In this document: piece after piece, positions 39,101 through 52,100 of the stretch
How the letters are laid out: every line of letters begins with the position of its first letter
Numbering within the stretch: position 1 is the first letter of the stretch
Assembly: GCF_000189635.1 (NCBI RefSeq)
Contig: NW_002476495.1
Coordinates: 372,001 to 436,000 of the forward strand
Length of the DNA stretch: 64,000 bases
Direction of reading: 5' to 3'
DNA from: Tetrahymena thermophila SB210
Taxonomy: Eukaryota > Ciliophora > Oligohymenophorea > Hymenostomatida > Tetrahymenidae
Notes under the pieces: model-generated
Seen by the model: only the letters and a program-made list of their open reading frames with translations
Database searches by the model: none
What the model was told of the DNA's origin: nothing
Program-made: the position numbers and the translations under genes

Positions 39101-42100
39101 TCAGAAAGTGAATCAACAGTACAGTAATAGATCAAAATTTATAAAACAAATCTATCAAATAACAAAGCAGTTATCGGAGGATGCATTAATAATCTAGGTA
39201 TAAATCCAGTTATAGACTCTTAAAGCATTATTTTGAATAACTCGGCCACTCTTTATGGAGATAATATCAATTAATATCCTGATCATTTAGGTTTGATCAT
39301 GACTACAGATTTAAATAAATACTTCAATTAGTAAACTAATTCTTTAATTTTATCCAATATTAAAAGTGGAGGATAAATTCCAGATATAATCTTTTAGCTA
39401 AGAGATTAAACTACTAAACCAATATTTCCATTAGATGCTGATAAAATAATGATTTAAGCATAATTTAGCAGCAAAACAAAAAATATATCAAATTATTACA
39501 TTAGAGGAAATTCTACAGCATTTGTTGATTTAAAATAAAAATAATTTGTTTTTTAAGGTATGTAATTAATAGGGATTCCAAATTCATAAGCAATAATTGA
39601 GTTCAAATCTGATGTTATAAAAATTTTAAATAAAGAAACTAATTAATTTGAGTCTAACTATTCTTATGAATTAGAAGTTTATTTTAGAAGTTGTAATTAT
39701 GGTGAAATTGAGAATTTTTACAATACATATACAGAATGTGTTGTCTGTAACTAAGATAAATACTCTGTCGATACACAATAATGTTATTCATGTCCTTCTG
39801 GAGCAAAATGCAAAAATGGAATTATATATGTAAATTAAGGATTCTGGAGAAAAGATGAAAGTAGTCCTCTTGTTGTAGAATGTGTAAATAAGCCTTCAAA
39901 CTGTATTGGAAATACTTATGGGAATTAAGTATGCTTAGAAGGTTACATAGGACCTCTATGTGAATAATGTGATGTAAATACAACTTTTTAAATATTAATT
40001 TAACAATAAATTTAAAATTAATAAGATTTATGGAAGCTATTGGGGAGAGAGCTATTCTAAAATTGGATCTTATTAATGTGCGTAATGTAAAGAATTGAGT
40101 GCTTTATTGTGGAAAGCAATCTTAATAGTAATCTGGACTTTATTTTCAATTCGACTTGCCATAAAAGGAGACTTAGAGGAATAAACAATAAATGCTTATT
40201 AAGTAGCTTTGAAAAGACACTTATCAAAGAATAATCAAAGCACTTCCTTAAAAGGGACTAAATATTAATCTAAATTAAATGTCAAATATGATAACCAAAA
40301 AGATAGAAAATCTCGAAATGGAGAAAAAGCTAGTGTTTATATTAAAGTATTCGTTAACTATTTACAAATAATAGGATCAATTATTACTTTCAATATAAAA
40401 ATAACTACAGGTAAAAAAAATTAAAATATCAATCAAGATTATTTATTTATTTATATAAACTAATTTTTTTAAGATGAAAATAATATTTTAAATTTTATCA
40501 ACAAAAGATGTATTTGAAACTTCATAGTATTTAGGAGCACCTGTAAGATAATAAATGAATTCTGCTGAATGTATATTAAAAGATATATAAACAGATATAC
40601 CAATGATATATCTTAAACTACTATTTACTCTCATAGTTCCAATTGGCTATTTAATGGTGTTTATACTTAGCTTAATTTTATAAAGGGTATTTACAAATAT
40701 AAAAGTTCGTTATTATTCTATTTGTACTGCTGCAATCTTTATATTTATTTTAGTTTAGCCTGATTTAGTTTCTCAAATGATAGCTATTCTTTCATGTAGG
40801 GTAATTGGAGATTCTAGTTATATACTCTATAATATAACTTATGAATGCAACACTAGCCAGCACTAAACCTATAGTTCTACCTTAGTAGCTCCTTGCTTAT
40901 TAGTGTTTGCTTTTATTATACCTATTGGACTTTTTTATTTACTATACAAAAATAAAAATGACTTGCAAAACATTTAAGTATATAAGAAATATGGCTTTTT
41001 ATATAAAGAGTATAAAAGCCAAAATTATTATTGGGAATTCGTGAAAATTTTAGAAAAAATTTTAATCATTATAATTCTTAACTTCTATTCCCAAGAAACT
41101 AATATTAAAGGAGTACTAATTTTTATGATGATTACTCTCTATGGGATAGCATCTAGTGTTTTATAACCCTATCGTTTGAGCGGGTACAATACAGTTGATT
41201 TCTATCAAACAAACGTGTGTGCAGTTTCTGTATTACTTTGTTTATTCATTTACAATAATCCCTTCAATTATTATGTAATGACTTCTATTATAATTATAAT
41301 CACAATCAATGCTTGGTTTATTATTTTAGTAATTAAAAGAGTTATTATAGGACTTTTAATATAATTTAAGAATGTTATCATTTCATTTTTTTAAAAATTT
41401 TCTTATACAAAGTTGCTTGTTCAAAAGTTTCAAAAATAAAAATTAAATCCATAATTGAGAGCTAAAATAAAAAGAATTTTTTAAGAATTTTTAAATCTTA
41501 GTGAAGAGCAAAAGTATGATCTCTTATTATCTGGTGTTAAGATATAAATAGGTATTAAAACTCTTGTTATTTGTTATATTTAATATATTTAATTTATAGG
41601 TAAAAATCATAAAAGACTATTTAAAGATTAGTAGATTAATTAGACTATTAAATAAAATAAACTAAATGACTTAGCTACTAAAAATTAATAAAAATTAAAC
41701 TCAGAAAGTGATTACTTTGATAAAGATAATGAAAATAGCCCAAATACTGTATATACCAACAAGATAAACTAATCTCCTATTTTTTTATGTAATATTTTTG
41801 ATTGTTTTTTTTTATCATTAAATTTTTTAATTAAATATTAGAATTCGAAGAATTAAATTTAGTAATGAATTAGATAGAAAGTTAAAATGATAAAGAGGAT
41901 AACTCTAATAAATTAATAAAATTAAAACAAAAATACTTAGATAATGTAAATTAACAAAACTTAAACACTGAATGCGATTACTTTGATAAAGATAATGAAA
42001 ATAGCCCAAATAATGTATATAACAGCTAGATAAACTAATCTCCTACTTTTTTATGTAATATATATAATAGGTTTTTTTTAATCATTAAATTTTTTCATTA

Positions 42101-42110
42101 AATATTAGGA
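33183..42110 (+). CDS. Gene E: family II surface protein, near-identical duplicate of D
   Basis: E starts with the same signal peptide as D and follows the same exon plan to a TGA split by the last intron (T42054 + GA42109-42110). Differences from D are scattered substitutions, small in-frame changes and intron indels. An A-run at 34946-34954 is 4 nt longer than in D. This would break the frame if it were exonic, but it falls in a 63-nt (D) or 67-nt (E) GT...CAG interval whose removal restores the frame in all copies, so I treat it as an intron and E as intact. Domains are those of D: propeller-like region, beta-helix with GG[AC] motifs, Cys-rich GYIGPLC module, about eight helices and the LSGYNTVDFYQTN loop. 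The close similarity, upstream satellite included, indicates a recent duplication or gene conversion. Confidence 0.8.
38024..38046. mobile_element. Footprint of the small inverted-repeat element in the gene E intron
   Basis: Only the left terminal repeat (AAATGCGCACTAGTGAGCGG) of the D intron element remains at the orthologous position; the roughly 105 bp that follow it in D are missing. This indicates insertion before the D/E duplication and later partial deletion in E. Confidence 0.65.
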
Positions 42111-44100
42111 TTTAAAAAATTAAATATAGCAATTGATTAGAAAGAGAGTTAAAAAGATAAAGAGGATAACTCTAATGAATTAATAAAATGAAATTCTATT
42201 AACCAGGTGGATAAAAATAATAATTTAATTTATTTTACTGAATATGAAATAGATAATATGTTAAATATCTGAAAATTATTATTAAATGTTAATAATATAT
42301 ATTATTTTTTTGTTTTTAAAATAAGATTTATCAATTTTAAAGTTCATTTTTCCCTATTAATAATATATTTATATTAAATATTAAGCTTTATTTGTTTTGT
42401 AAGTAAAATAAAAAACTAATTATTTTTATTTAAGAATATTATTTATAGAATTTAAAATAAATTTTCTTCAAAGACAAAAAAAATTAAAATGTTATTATTA
42501 TATTATTTTTTCAAAAAATAAACTGATATTTAATATTATTTTGGGTTTAGTTTTTTTTTTTAACTAATTTAATATATAAATAATTAACATAATAGAAACA
42601 TAACAAATATATCATAAATCAACCACTATTTTGAATTAAAACTTTAATTTTCTAAATAGTTTTATAAATAATTCATTTTAAATTAAATTAAATTTGAACG
42701 ATATAAACTTAAATATATAGTTTAAAATTTATAAAATTTAATTTTGATTTAATTTATTAGGTAGTAGTTATGTTTGAAATACCTAATATGCTTCCTAAAT
42801 TGGTAATATATTAAGTAGATTATTAAAGCTATTATATTTATAAATAAAAAATTACAAACTCTATATTATAAAAATAAATTTACATGAAGATTGTAATGAA
42901 GGGTTCAAATTAAATTGTGATTTAGTTTGATCACCAGAATTGTTGTCTTGAGCCAAATATCCCTCTACTTATTTTTCTAAATTTTCTATGCCTGATTCTT
43001 GAAAATAAAATAAATTTTAATGATGAATAAACTAATTAACTTTGTTGAAAATTCAAATTTAATTGAAGCAGAAAATTAAAATATTGTATTATCTAAAGAT
43101 TGCATAACACAAATAAAACCTTAAGCTAGCTTTTCATAAATTTTAAACAATAATTATTGGCATTAGATTATAAATTATGAATTCAATATTATAATTTACT
43201 CAATTCATCAAATGAAGATTGATATCTTAATTACAAAGTCTTTAATTTAAGTTAGTAAGTATCGTGAATAGAATTAAGAGATTCTGCTAATTATGCTTTA
43301 ACTTTGGCTGACATTACTTAATATTCCTATTTATATAGCTTCTTTTATACTAATATTTGCAAAACTTTTATTGTTATTTATAATCTAAAGTTATTATTTA
43401 TTTATTTTTATAAACAAAACAAAAACTGATTTAAAAATAGATAGATATTAATTAAATAAAAGATTTGAATATTTACAATGAATGAATGTATTGAATATAA
43501 AAAATTTAATAATCTTCTCTAAACATGTATTAAATTTCGTATTTAATAAATTTTAGTAACTAAGTATATTTGAATACCAAATTATTTTATTAATGTTATG
43601 CAAATTTTATCAATAAACCATAGATAATTTTATAAATTTTGTTGATTTATCTATCAGTCATTTGTATATCTTATAAAAGTCATTATATTTACAATTATTA
43701 CATGACATACCTATAATTAAAAGAATTTTATTAATAATTACATGCCTATGTAAGGTATCTATCTACTCTTAGCATATTAAATTTTCATATATTGCTATCT
43801 GCAGCAAATTTTTTCTGTAGCTGAGAAGCTACATGTTAAAATTTAATAAAAAATAAATTAATTAATTAATTTTTAAATTTTATGTTATTTTATATTTATG
43901 TATTTATTTGTTTACTAAATAATTTTTATTTTAATTTTATTTTTTTGAAATTAAAAAATAATATATAAATTTATTGATAATTAGTTTTATGTTGTTTTTC
44001 TTTTTCTTATTTTATTTAATTAAATATTAATTAATTTATATATAAATAAATTGTGAAATCTATCATTATATTAATAATTTATTTTTAAATTCATTGTTTA
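42111..44100. other. Spacer E to C-type pseudogene
   Basis: The first 160 bp are the abandoned last exon of E. To about 43490 the spacer is shared with the region after F (about 55250-55790). From 43500 to 44100 I see only AT-rich sequence, with small hairpins (for example GTAGCT-GAGA-AGCTAC near 43815) and no gene. Confidence 0.5.
42888..43488 (+). pseudogene. Possible relic of another membrane-protein gene
   Basis: Two ciliate-code frames are suggestive. One begins MKIVMKGSNQIVIQFD, with a hydrophobic NIPLLIFLNFLCLIL stretch also conserved after gene F near 55410. The other, about 43060-43488, reads through a long hydrophobic stretch to INKTKTDLK...LNKRFEYL and TGA. The latter loosely resembles the family II motif KNKNDLQ...KKYGFLYKEY that follows a membrane helix. 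The equivalent region after F lacks about 225 bp (43037-43262) and is frame-shifted. TGA-free frames are common by chance in such DNA, so this remains tentative. Confidence 0.3.
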
Positions 44101-45395
44101 TTTCTACATATTCCACTCTTTTTGCTTTATCATATTTTTAGGCATCCCTTTTTTATATCTTTATATGATATATAAGAATTAAAATATCAGTATTGATAAG
44201 GATTTTCAGACAAAATATTCTTCTCTTTTAAATGGATTGATTGAAAGAAAATAAAGTAGTCGATTTATAAAATGACGATTTTTAAACAAAATCTGTTAAA
44301 ATGAAAACTAGCTTGAAGTAAAAAACTTAGCTCAAATATTTAACTAAAAAATATCTGAGGTTCCTGAAGAATTAAAAATTATAGAATTAAATAATGGTAA
44401 AAGATATTATACACACAATTAAACACTAAGGAGAAAAAAACTAGATTTACCGCAACACCTCCTCGGTTTCAGAAATAAGTTAGAAATCGTTTTCTAGCTC
44501 ATTAACTAATTTATTAGAATGGAAAAAAACTATAAGAGAGTAGTTAATTTTCAAGTTTAGCAAGTATTATAATGTGGTCTTATACTTCAGAAAAATTCTA
44601 TTTTGTATGGTGATAAGTTTTATGTATGACTATACATACATATAAATTTCCTTTATATGCGTTCTCAACATATTTATAATAATATACTTATCTGTAGTGA
44701 CTCCCTTTAAAAATAACTTCGAAAATGTGTAATTTATTATTTAGGAAGTTTTAATGATAGCCATTTAAATTTGTGCTTCATTGTTAGTTAAGGATAGTTA
44801 AGATGAAAACGAAGATACAAGAATGAAAATTGGATGGATAATAGTTGCTATTAGTGGATTATTAATAGCATACTTTACTATTTTTATTATTAAAGATCTC
44901 ATATTATCTATTTATTAATTAGTTAAATCACTAGTAATGTATATTAAAAATAAAATGAGTAAATCTTAGGTATAATCAGCTATCTTAAAATCCTCACCTG
45001 TATAACTTAACAAAAAAATGGATTAAAATATAGTTAATAATAACAATCTGGATAAGAATTTAGATAATAACGAAGAAATATAATTAATTAGTATTATCTA
45101 CCAAACTCCTAATGTACAAGGCAAATCACAAATTAATTCTTAAAAATAAATAAATTGGTAAATAAATAGAAGAAAAAGGAACTCTGTTATTTCTTAAAGC
45201 ATTTACAAGAGTAGTCGTAGTTTATAATCTACACAGCCAAGCAGTAAAAACATCTAAAAAGTGAATAATAATTATCTCAAACAAATATTTATAACATAAA
45301 CTAAAACCTAGATAGTACGAATAGAAAAAGAAAGCCAACATATTATTTCGATTCATAGTAAATAATATTTAATCCTGATACAGAAAGAAAAGAGC
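44101..45395 (+). pseudogene. 3' third of a gene C-type family I gene, decayed
   Basis: This aligns with gene C from about 18605 to its end. It has no signal peptide and no Cys-repeats. It carries a 31-bp deletion near 44230 (after AATGGATTGA), several single-base deletions, and loss of the TGA (GAATGA is now GAGCGA). The membrane segments and tail are still recognisable at DNA level, including AAAATTGGATGGATAAT. It marks the former family I partner upstream of F. Confidence 0.85.
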
Positions 45396-45854
45396 GAAAC
45401 TAATAAAATATAAGAAATAGTCATTATATAAATTATTAAAAGATTATAAATCAATTTAAAATATTCTAATAATTAGTTGATTCATTCATAGCATTTTCTT
45501 TTTAATTTAATTAATTTATAAGTATTTTCATTATTTTGAATTGACAATTTTTATTTAATTATAGAAACAAATTTTTTATAAAACTATCAAAAATCCTTTT
45601 TAAAAACTAAGCATAGAAAGTATTTCAAATTTATATTAATCTTAATTTACTTTTTTGATAGTATTTATGTCGATTTATTTATTTTTGAAAGAGATATTAA
45701 ATTTAAAAATTATAAAATTAAACTGGTAAAAATTATTTTATACATAAATAATATAAACTAATTTACAATAAATTTTTTATATTAAAAATTTTGAGATTAG
45801 TATTTTATTATTATAAGAAGTAGCTTTATAGATACTTATTGTAGATATTTCTAC
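45396..45854. other. C-type 3' flank before gene F
   Basis: This AT-rich flank resembles the 3' flank of C (19933-20200), with extra sequence shared with 59190-59340. No gene is seen. Confidence 0.5.
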
Positions 45855-46106
45855 CATCTTTTATTAATAGTAAAACAAAAATTATATATTTTTAGTTTTC
45901 TTAGATACATATCAATAATAGAAGTGTTCATTTTAAATCCTACATTTGATATATATGAATAAAAGGTAAGAATAAGAAAAATCAAAAATAACAATTCATT
46001 AATTTTTGAACTTTTTTAACAAACGTTCCACTTAATAAATTCAATAATCTTATCTCAAAACCTATATTTTAATTAAAATATAGTAATAGAAGGTTGACAA
46101 AAATAA
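45855..46106. repeat. Single diverged satellite unit upstream of gene F
   Basis: One degenerate unit (GGTAAGAATAAG, AATAACAATTC, TATCTCAAAACC, ATAGAAGGTTGA) lies directly before the F start codon. The absence of an array here suggests that the single unit is the ancestral upstream region and that arrays formed by expansion in other modules. Confidence 0.65.
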
Positions 46107-46118
46107 ATATCTATTAGT

Positions 46119-49100
46119 ATGAGTAAATCATTATTTATTTTGAATTTAACAGTCATAATCTTAATGTAATCAATATAAAACCTAAATGCTTAAATATGTT
46201 AAGCATTTTCTAGGTAGCACCGTAAGATTAAATTAATATTTTAGTTTATTATAACGTAAATTTTAAAAATAGTGCCTAGATTTTTTGATGGCTACTATGC
46301 TTCTAATTATTTGAAGTTGCCTAACACTAATATACTTTTGATAAATACTATATCTTATTAAAATTCCGTAGAATCTTCGAGTATAGTATATTACAATGAT
46401 ATTTCTAGTGGAACTGATAATATTTTAAATGTGGTTAAACGTAAATTTAAATAAATACTTTATACTTTTTTAAAACAATTTTTATTTTATTAAAGCTAAC
46501 TATGTTATAGTTCAGATGGAGTATATACTCTAAAGAAATAAAATTTTAGTTCTAAATGCAGAATAGCTAATATACGCAGATCCTTATACTCTTGAATCAA
46601 AATAAACACTACCATACAGTAGATTAAAAAGAATGCATTTCATCAAAGGATCTAACTACTGTGTTTTATAAACATCTCTATTTTTATTATATATTGTTGA
46701 CTTTGTAGAAGGAAAATAAATTCTAGCATTGGATATTTTACCTTTTAATTCTGATTATGGTAATTATATTACTTCTGCAAAGATATTTTAGCTATAAAAC
46801 GGTTAGAATTTTATAGCAGTAATTGATTTGTATGGTGCTTATACTTGGTCAATTGATTTTAAAACTTTTAAATTTTCATTCAATGGATATTATTCGCAAT
46901 AGTGTAAAATTAATTTTTTAAGTTTTTTAAAGAATAATATTTCATTTTATTATATTTTATAGATCCCTAAAGTATCTCTAATTATAGATTAATAGATTTC
47001 CACAAGAGTTATGATATTATATTTTTAGCAGGAGTCTACTATGAAATCAGTGCTTTCTAGATCATTAACTTATAAACGAATTAGATAAAATTAATATAGA
47101 CTAATTGTAGATTAAAAAAAATAATAATATTAATTACTAATTTCTTTAAATTTAAAAAAATAGAACTACCAAATAGTAATTCAGGAGATGTTTTTCTCAG
47201 TTTAAGCTTTATAAATTCTTAAAATAATTAAGGCAGTTTATACCTAAGTAGCTAGGCGTTTATTTATAGAATAGATTTAAATTTTTTATATAATTAGAAT
47301 ACAAATACGTTTGATTCTTTTAGCTTTACTAATATCAATAAACCTTTTACTGTTTAACCACCTGGATATCAATATTATGAATGGTGTCATTTGGAAGAAA
47401 GTTAATAATTTTTAATACCATTCGACACTGGATACTTTTACTAATCAGCTCTATTTGTTTATTCATATAATACGAACACATAGCTCACTCGTTTTAGTAA
47501 AAATAAAATATTTCAAAAATAAATTTACTTCAACCATTATAACTATAAAAATTAAGCTTTTGCTTCTGCAGGTTTTACAAAAATATTTAGTTTCTAACTA
47601 AATTAAGAAATATACTTTGTTGTTCCTAGATTAAATTAAATTTTACTCACTAAAGATTCTCCAAGTAACCTATAATCTCTCCGTTCTTTTCCTCTTTTTT
47701 AGGAAATCAAAGCAAGATAAAATACCTTTTTTTCTGTTAAAAACTGTAATAATTGTTTTGTTGGTATGTTTGATGATACATACTTAGGATTTTATAAAGT
47801 AATGGACTACTCATTCACCCCTTAAGTTATTATTTCTTTGTTTTTATCTTAATCAAACATATTGAAGTTATTTTAAATATAAAAACAGGTATACGATTTA
47901 AGTAAGTTAAATCTTAATGTAGATTAAATAAGCTTCAATATTGATCCCTACTAAGATGTTAATCAAAATATTTGGGTTATTGTAGGATTACCTTTTAAAA
48001 AAAATAATGAAAATTTATTATTTTATGCTATAAATATTACCTCTAAATAATAGTTTAAATTGCTCTCTGATTAGAAGAAAATAGTCAAAAAACAAGTTAT
48101 GCTCTCTATTCATATGAAGATTAAGAAATCGTTGGAATAGCTGTTAATGGAAGTATTTTTGTTTGGAATTCTACAGACCTTTCATTCAAATACTCAATAG
48201 GTAGCAATCTTACTTATTCTCAATTAAATCAAACATTATATTCAAAAAGGGAATTAATTTAATTTTAGATGATAATAAAAAAATGAAATATAAAATTTTA
48301 TTCCAATTTAAAAAAAATTTTTTTTCATTATTTTAAAAAAAATAATAGTAAAATATTTTTAAAATTATTTTATTTAAAAAAATTGATTTTGATAAAAAGT
48401 CTTGTCTTTGTCTGATTGTTCTGACTCAATAATTGGTTAATTATTTCATACTGTTGATAGTAAGTTTCTAATAATAGTTTGTGGTGATTACAATATAATT
48501 AGCTATAATTTCTCTAAAAAAACATTTAAACCTCTAATGAAACTATAGGCAAATCCATACTATTTAAATGTATTCAATTAAATTAATATGTTTGGAGTCG
48601 GGGATTAATTAAGTGGAGATGTTTATTTATGGAGTTTTAACACAGTTACTTAATAATTTGAATTATTTATGCATTTCCAATCTCCTTCTTATACAGATAT
48701 TGTAAGTAATATTCAGTATATAGAAAAGACTTAGGTTTTATTTATTTAGTTTTACTATAGCAATACATTTTTCCCTATTGGATAATGTCTTTAAAATTTG
48801 ACTAGTTGTAACTCGAAATGCTAAATGTAGTTTTATTTTAATACTACTGAAACTACTGACGCTATAAGTCTATATGGGATAGGTTCTTTTGAATAGCCTT
48901 TTACCACTTCTTTGAGTATAATTTCATCTTTACTTTTAGTAAATAAATATCTTAATTAAAATAAATATTTTATCAGAGTATTTTACAATTTAAAAATAAT
49001 ATTTTGATTTAAAAATAGGTTTAATAATATTTCCAATTAATAAACGGATTTGAAATTCTAAACGTTTATATATTAGTGAGTAACTAAAATTAGATGATAT

Positions 49101-52100
49101 TTTACAATGAACTGTTAACTTTATAAGCTTTTGCATCAACAAATTTAACAATTTAGAGCTGGAATAATAATCAATTAGCTTAAATTAATGTAAATTAGTT
49201 GCTCCAATTTTCGGGCCTCTTTATGCTAAACCTTGATGATATACTTATTAATTTTATTATTAGTAGCTCCTAATAAAAGTGTGGGGTATATTTCGATGGT
49301 ATTATTTCTAGTGCTACTATAGATAACATAAGTATATCTTCAACAGGTAGTTAATCAGATTGTTTCTTTTTTTAAATAAATAATTCTTACTTGACGATTA
49401 AAAATATAAACATAAAAAGTTTAGATTTTTCAAATACATCAACGTTAATAACAATCCTTAATTCTAAATAGGTAATTTTTTAAATTTTAAATTAAAAATT
49501 AAATATTTTTATTATATTTAATAGATTGCACTTTAAAATATTCTAATAGATAGCTGTAAATTAAGTGAAAAATTCAGTATATTAACCTAAGAGAGCGATG
49601 TAAATGTTATTATTGATACTTTTGTAATTTAAAATAATCTATGTGACATAAATTAAATTTACTATCCACAATTCTCTGGTTAGCTATTTGAAGCTGGTTA
49701 GTTCAATGTAGCTAATATGACAATATCCAATAATCAGTTTTGTAATTTATAGATATTCTCAACTGTAAGCACAATCGAACAAAAAAACTATATTTTTTAG
49801 TTCTAGAATATAAGAATGTACAATAACTCATTTTATACAACATACAATTATCTCTTTTTTGATGCTATTTATTCAATAAATCCTCTTCCCTAACACACTT
49901 TAAATATGAGCTATTTAAATTTCACTGATAATTCTTACTTTCCCTCTTCTTAAGTTTAATCTGACATATATCTCGGAATTACTTAATTAGTTCTAACTGA
50001 ACAAATTTTGTCAGTTTAAATAACTGAAGTTACAGTAAAAAACCAATAAGAAATAGCATTTTGTTCATTATCCTAATCTTCTATAGTCACACTTAGTAAT
50101 ATTTCTTGCTTAAATGAAAAAAAATTTTTTAATAGTTTAGTCAATAGAGAGTATGGTGGATGTTTAATTTTGAATGAAATAAAAAAGATTAGCATAACTA
50201 ATCTATAATCAATCTATATAAAAGGAATAAATAATTCTATTTTGGCAATAATAAATTAAGTTTACACAAATTCAGTAATAAATTTATCAAAAGTAGTTAT
50301 CACAAGTTCATATTTTGAATAAAATTAAACTATCTCCTAAGCAAACCCAATATTAATTACTTCCTCTTATACTTCTAATATAACAATAAGCAACTCAATT
50401 TTTAGCTAAAATAGATTAAATGTAATTCCTAATGCATAAACCTATTCAACTTCTGCAATTCAGATAATTAATCCATTAGGTCCTATATATTTACTTGATA
50501 ACCAATTTATTAATTCAGTATCTAGTAGCATCTTTAATTTTCAATATATAGTTGGTCTTAATATAACTATCATTAATACTATTTGCAAGCAATCTTCATT
50601 TAATATCACAGATAATACAACAACTTTAATATAATAAGGAGGTTGCTTAAGAGCTAAATCAAGCAATTTGTAAATTCTTTCTTCAAATTTTAGCCAATCC
50701 ACAGCAAGCTAAGGCTCGTTTATTTACTTAGAGAGCCTTAGTTCAGAAACAAATATTTCGATAGAAAAATCTTCATTTATAGAAGGCTATGCTTAAAAGG
50801 ATGGCGGTGCATTTTACATAAATTTATAAAACTCAAATTTAGATTTTGTTTGTAAGTAATCTAACTTTAATAATATCTATACACTCAGTTCTTATTCTTC
50901 CTCGATTTCAATAATGTAAATTAATTTAAATTAAGATTTAAGAAAAAATTTTAAATTAAAATAATTATCAACATAAAGTTATTATCATAAAATAATAAAA
51001 AATAAATAAAATATTTAATTTTTTTTAAATAAATATTCAGATAATCAGAAAATTAGAATTTATTAAACTAGATTCTATTCTATTAAGGAGAGATAATTAA
51101 TATTTTAGGCAAGGCCAACTCATATCTTTTGAATATCTAAAATTCTAATGTTACTCTTTTGAATATTCATAATAATAATTTTAACTAAACTTATCCTGAT
51201 TATTTGAATCAAATGGCTAAGCTACCTGACATCTAATCAGTGTCATTTTTCTAACTTTAAAAATCAATGTTATCAATTGTTGATTGTGGATTTTAAAATT
51301 TAATAATAAAAAATTTACAAAATACTTCCCCTCTTCTAATTAATAGTATTAGTACGAGTATAATAATTTAAAGATTAATAATTAAAGACTCTACTTTTTC
51401 CACATACTTAATTAGTGTCAATTAAGGATCTCTAAGAATTGAAAATTCTTAATTTATTAATATAAATTAGATATCTTCAAAACGAGTATTACAATCATAG
51501 ATTTATCTGATAAATTCAGGAGCTCTTATATCACTATATTAATCTAAGCTATAAATATAATAATAAACAGTATTTTAGAAAATAATTTGCATGCTATGCT
51601 TTGGCTCTATACTTTAGTTGAATTAAACACAATTTTTTATATCTGACTCTATCTTTTTAGAATCAAAAGTGATTAAAATAATTTAATATCATACAAACTT
51701 TATGTAATTTAAATATTTATTAATAAATAGGCCAATAACGGTGGTGCTATTTCAGTTAATGGTTTGGTTTCTAATCTTAATTATATACAAAATACTAAAA
51801 TGATTGGAAATACTGCCATATAAAATGGAGGAGCTATGTTTTTAATGGCCTAAAATGATGATGTAATACTTCTTTTTTTAAATAATTTCAAATTTTTAAT
51901 CATACAATTAATAGGCTTTTACTTTAACTTTGTCTAATTGCTAAATTACTGACAATCAATCTTTAAATGGAAGTGGTGGGGCATTATTTATTAACTCAGA
52001 AAGTGAATCAACATAACAGTAACAGATCAAAATTTATAAAACAAACCTATCAAATAACTAAGCAGTTATCGGAGGATGCATTAATAATTTAGGTATAAAT

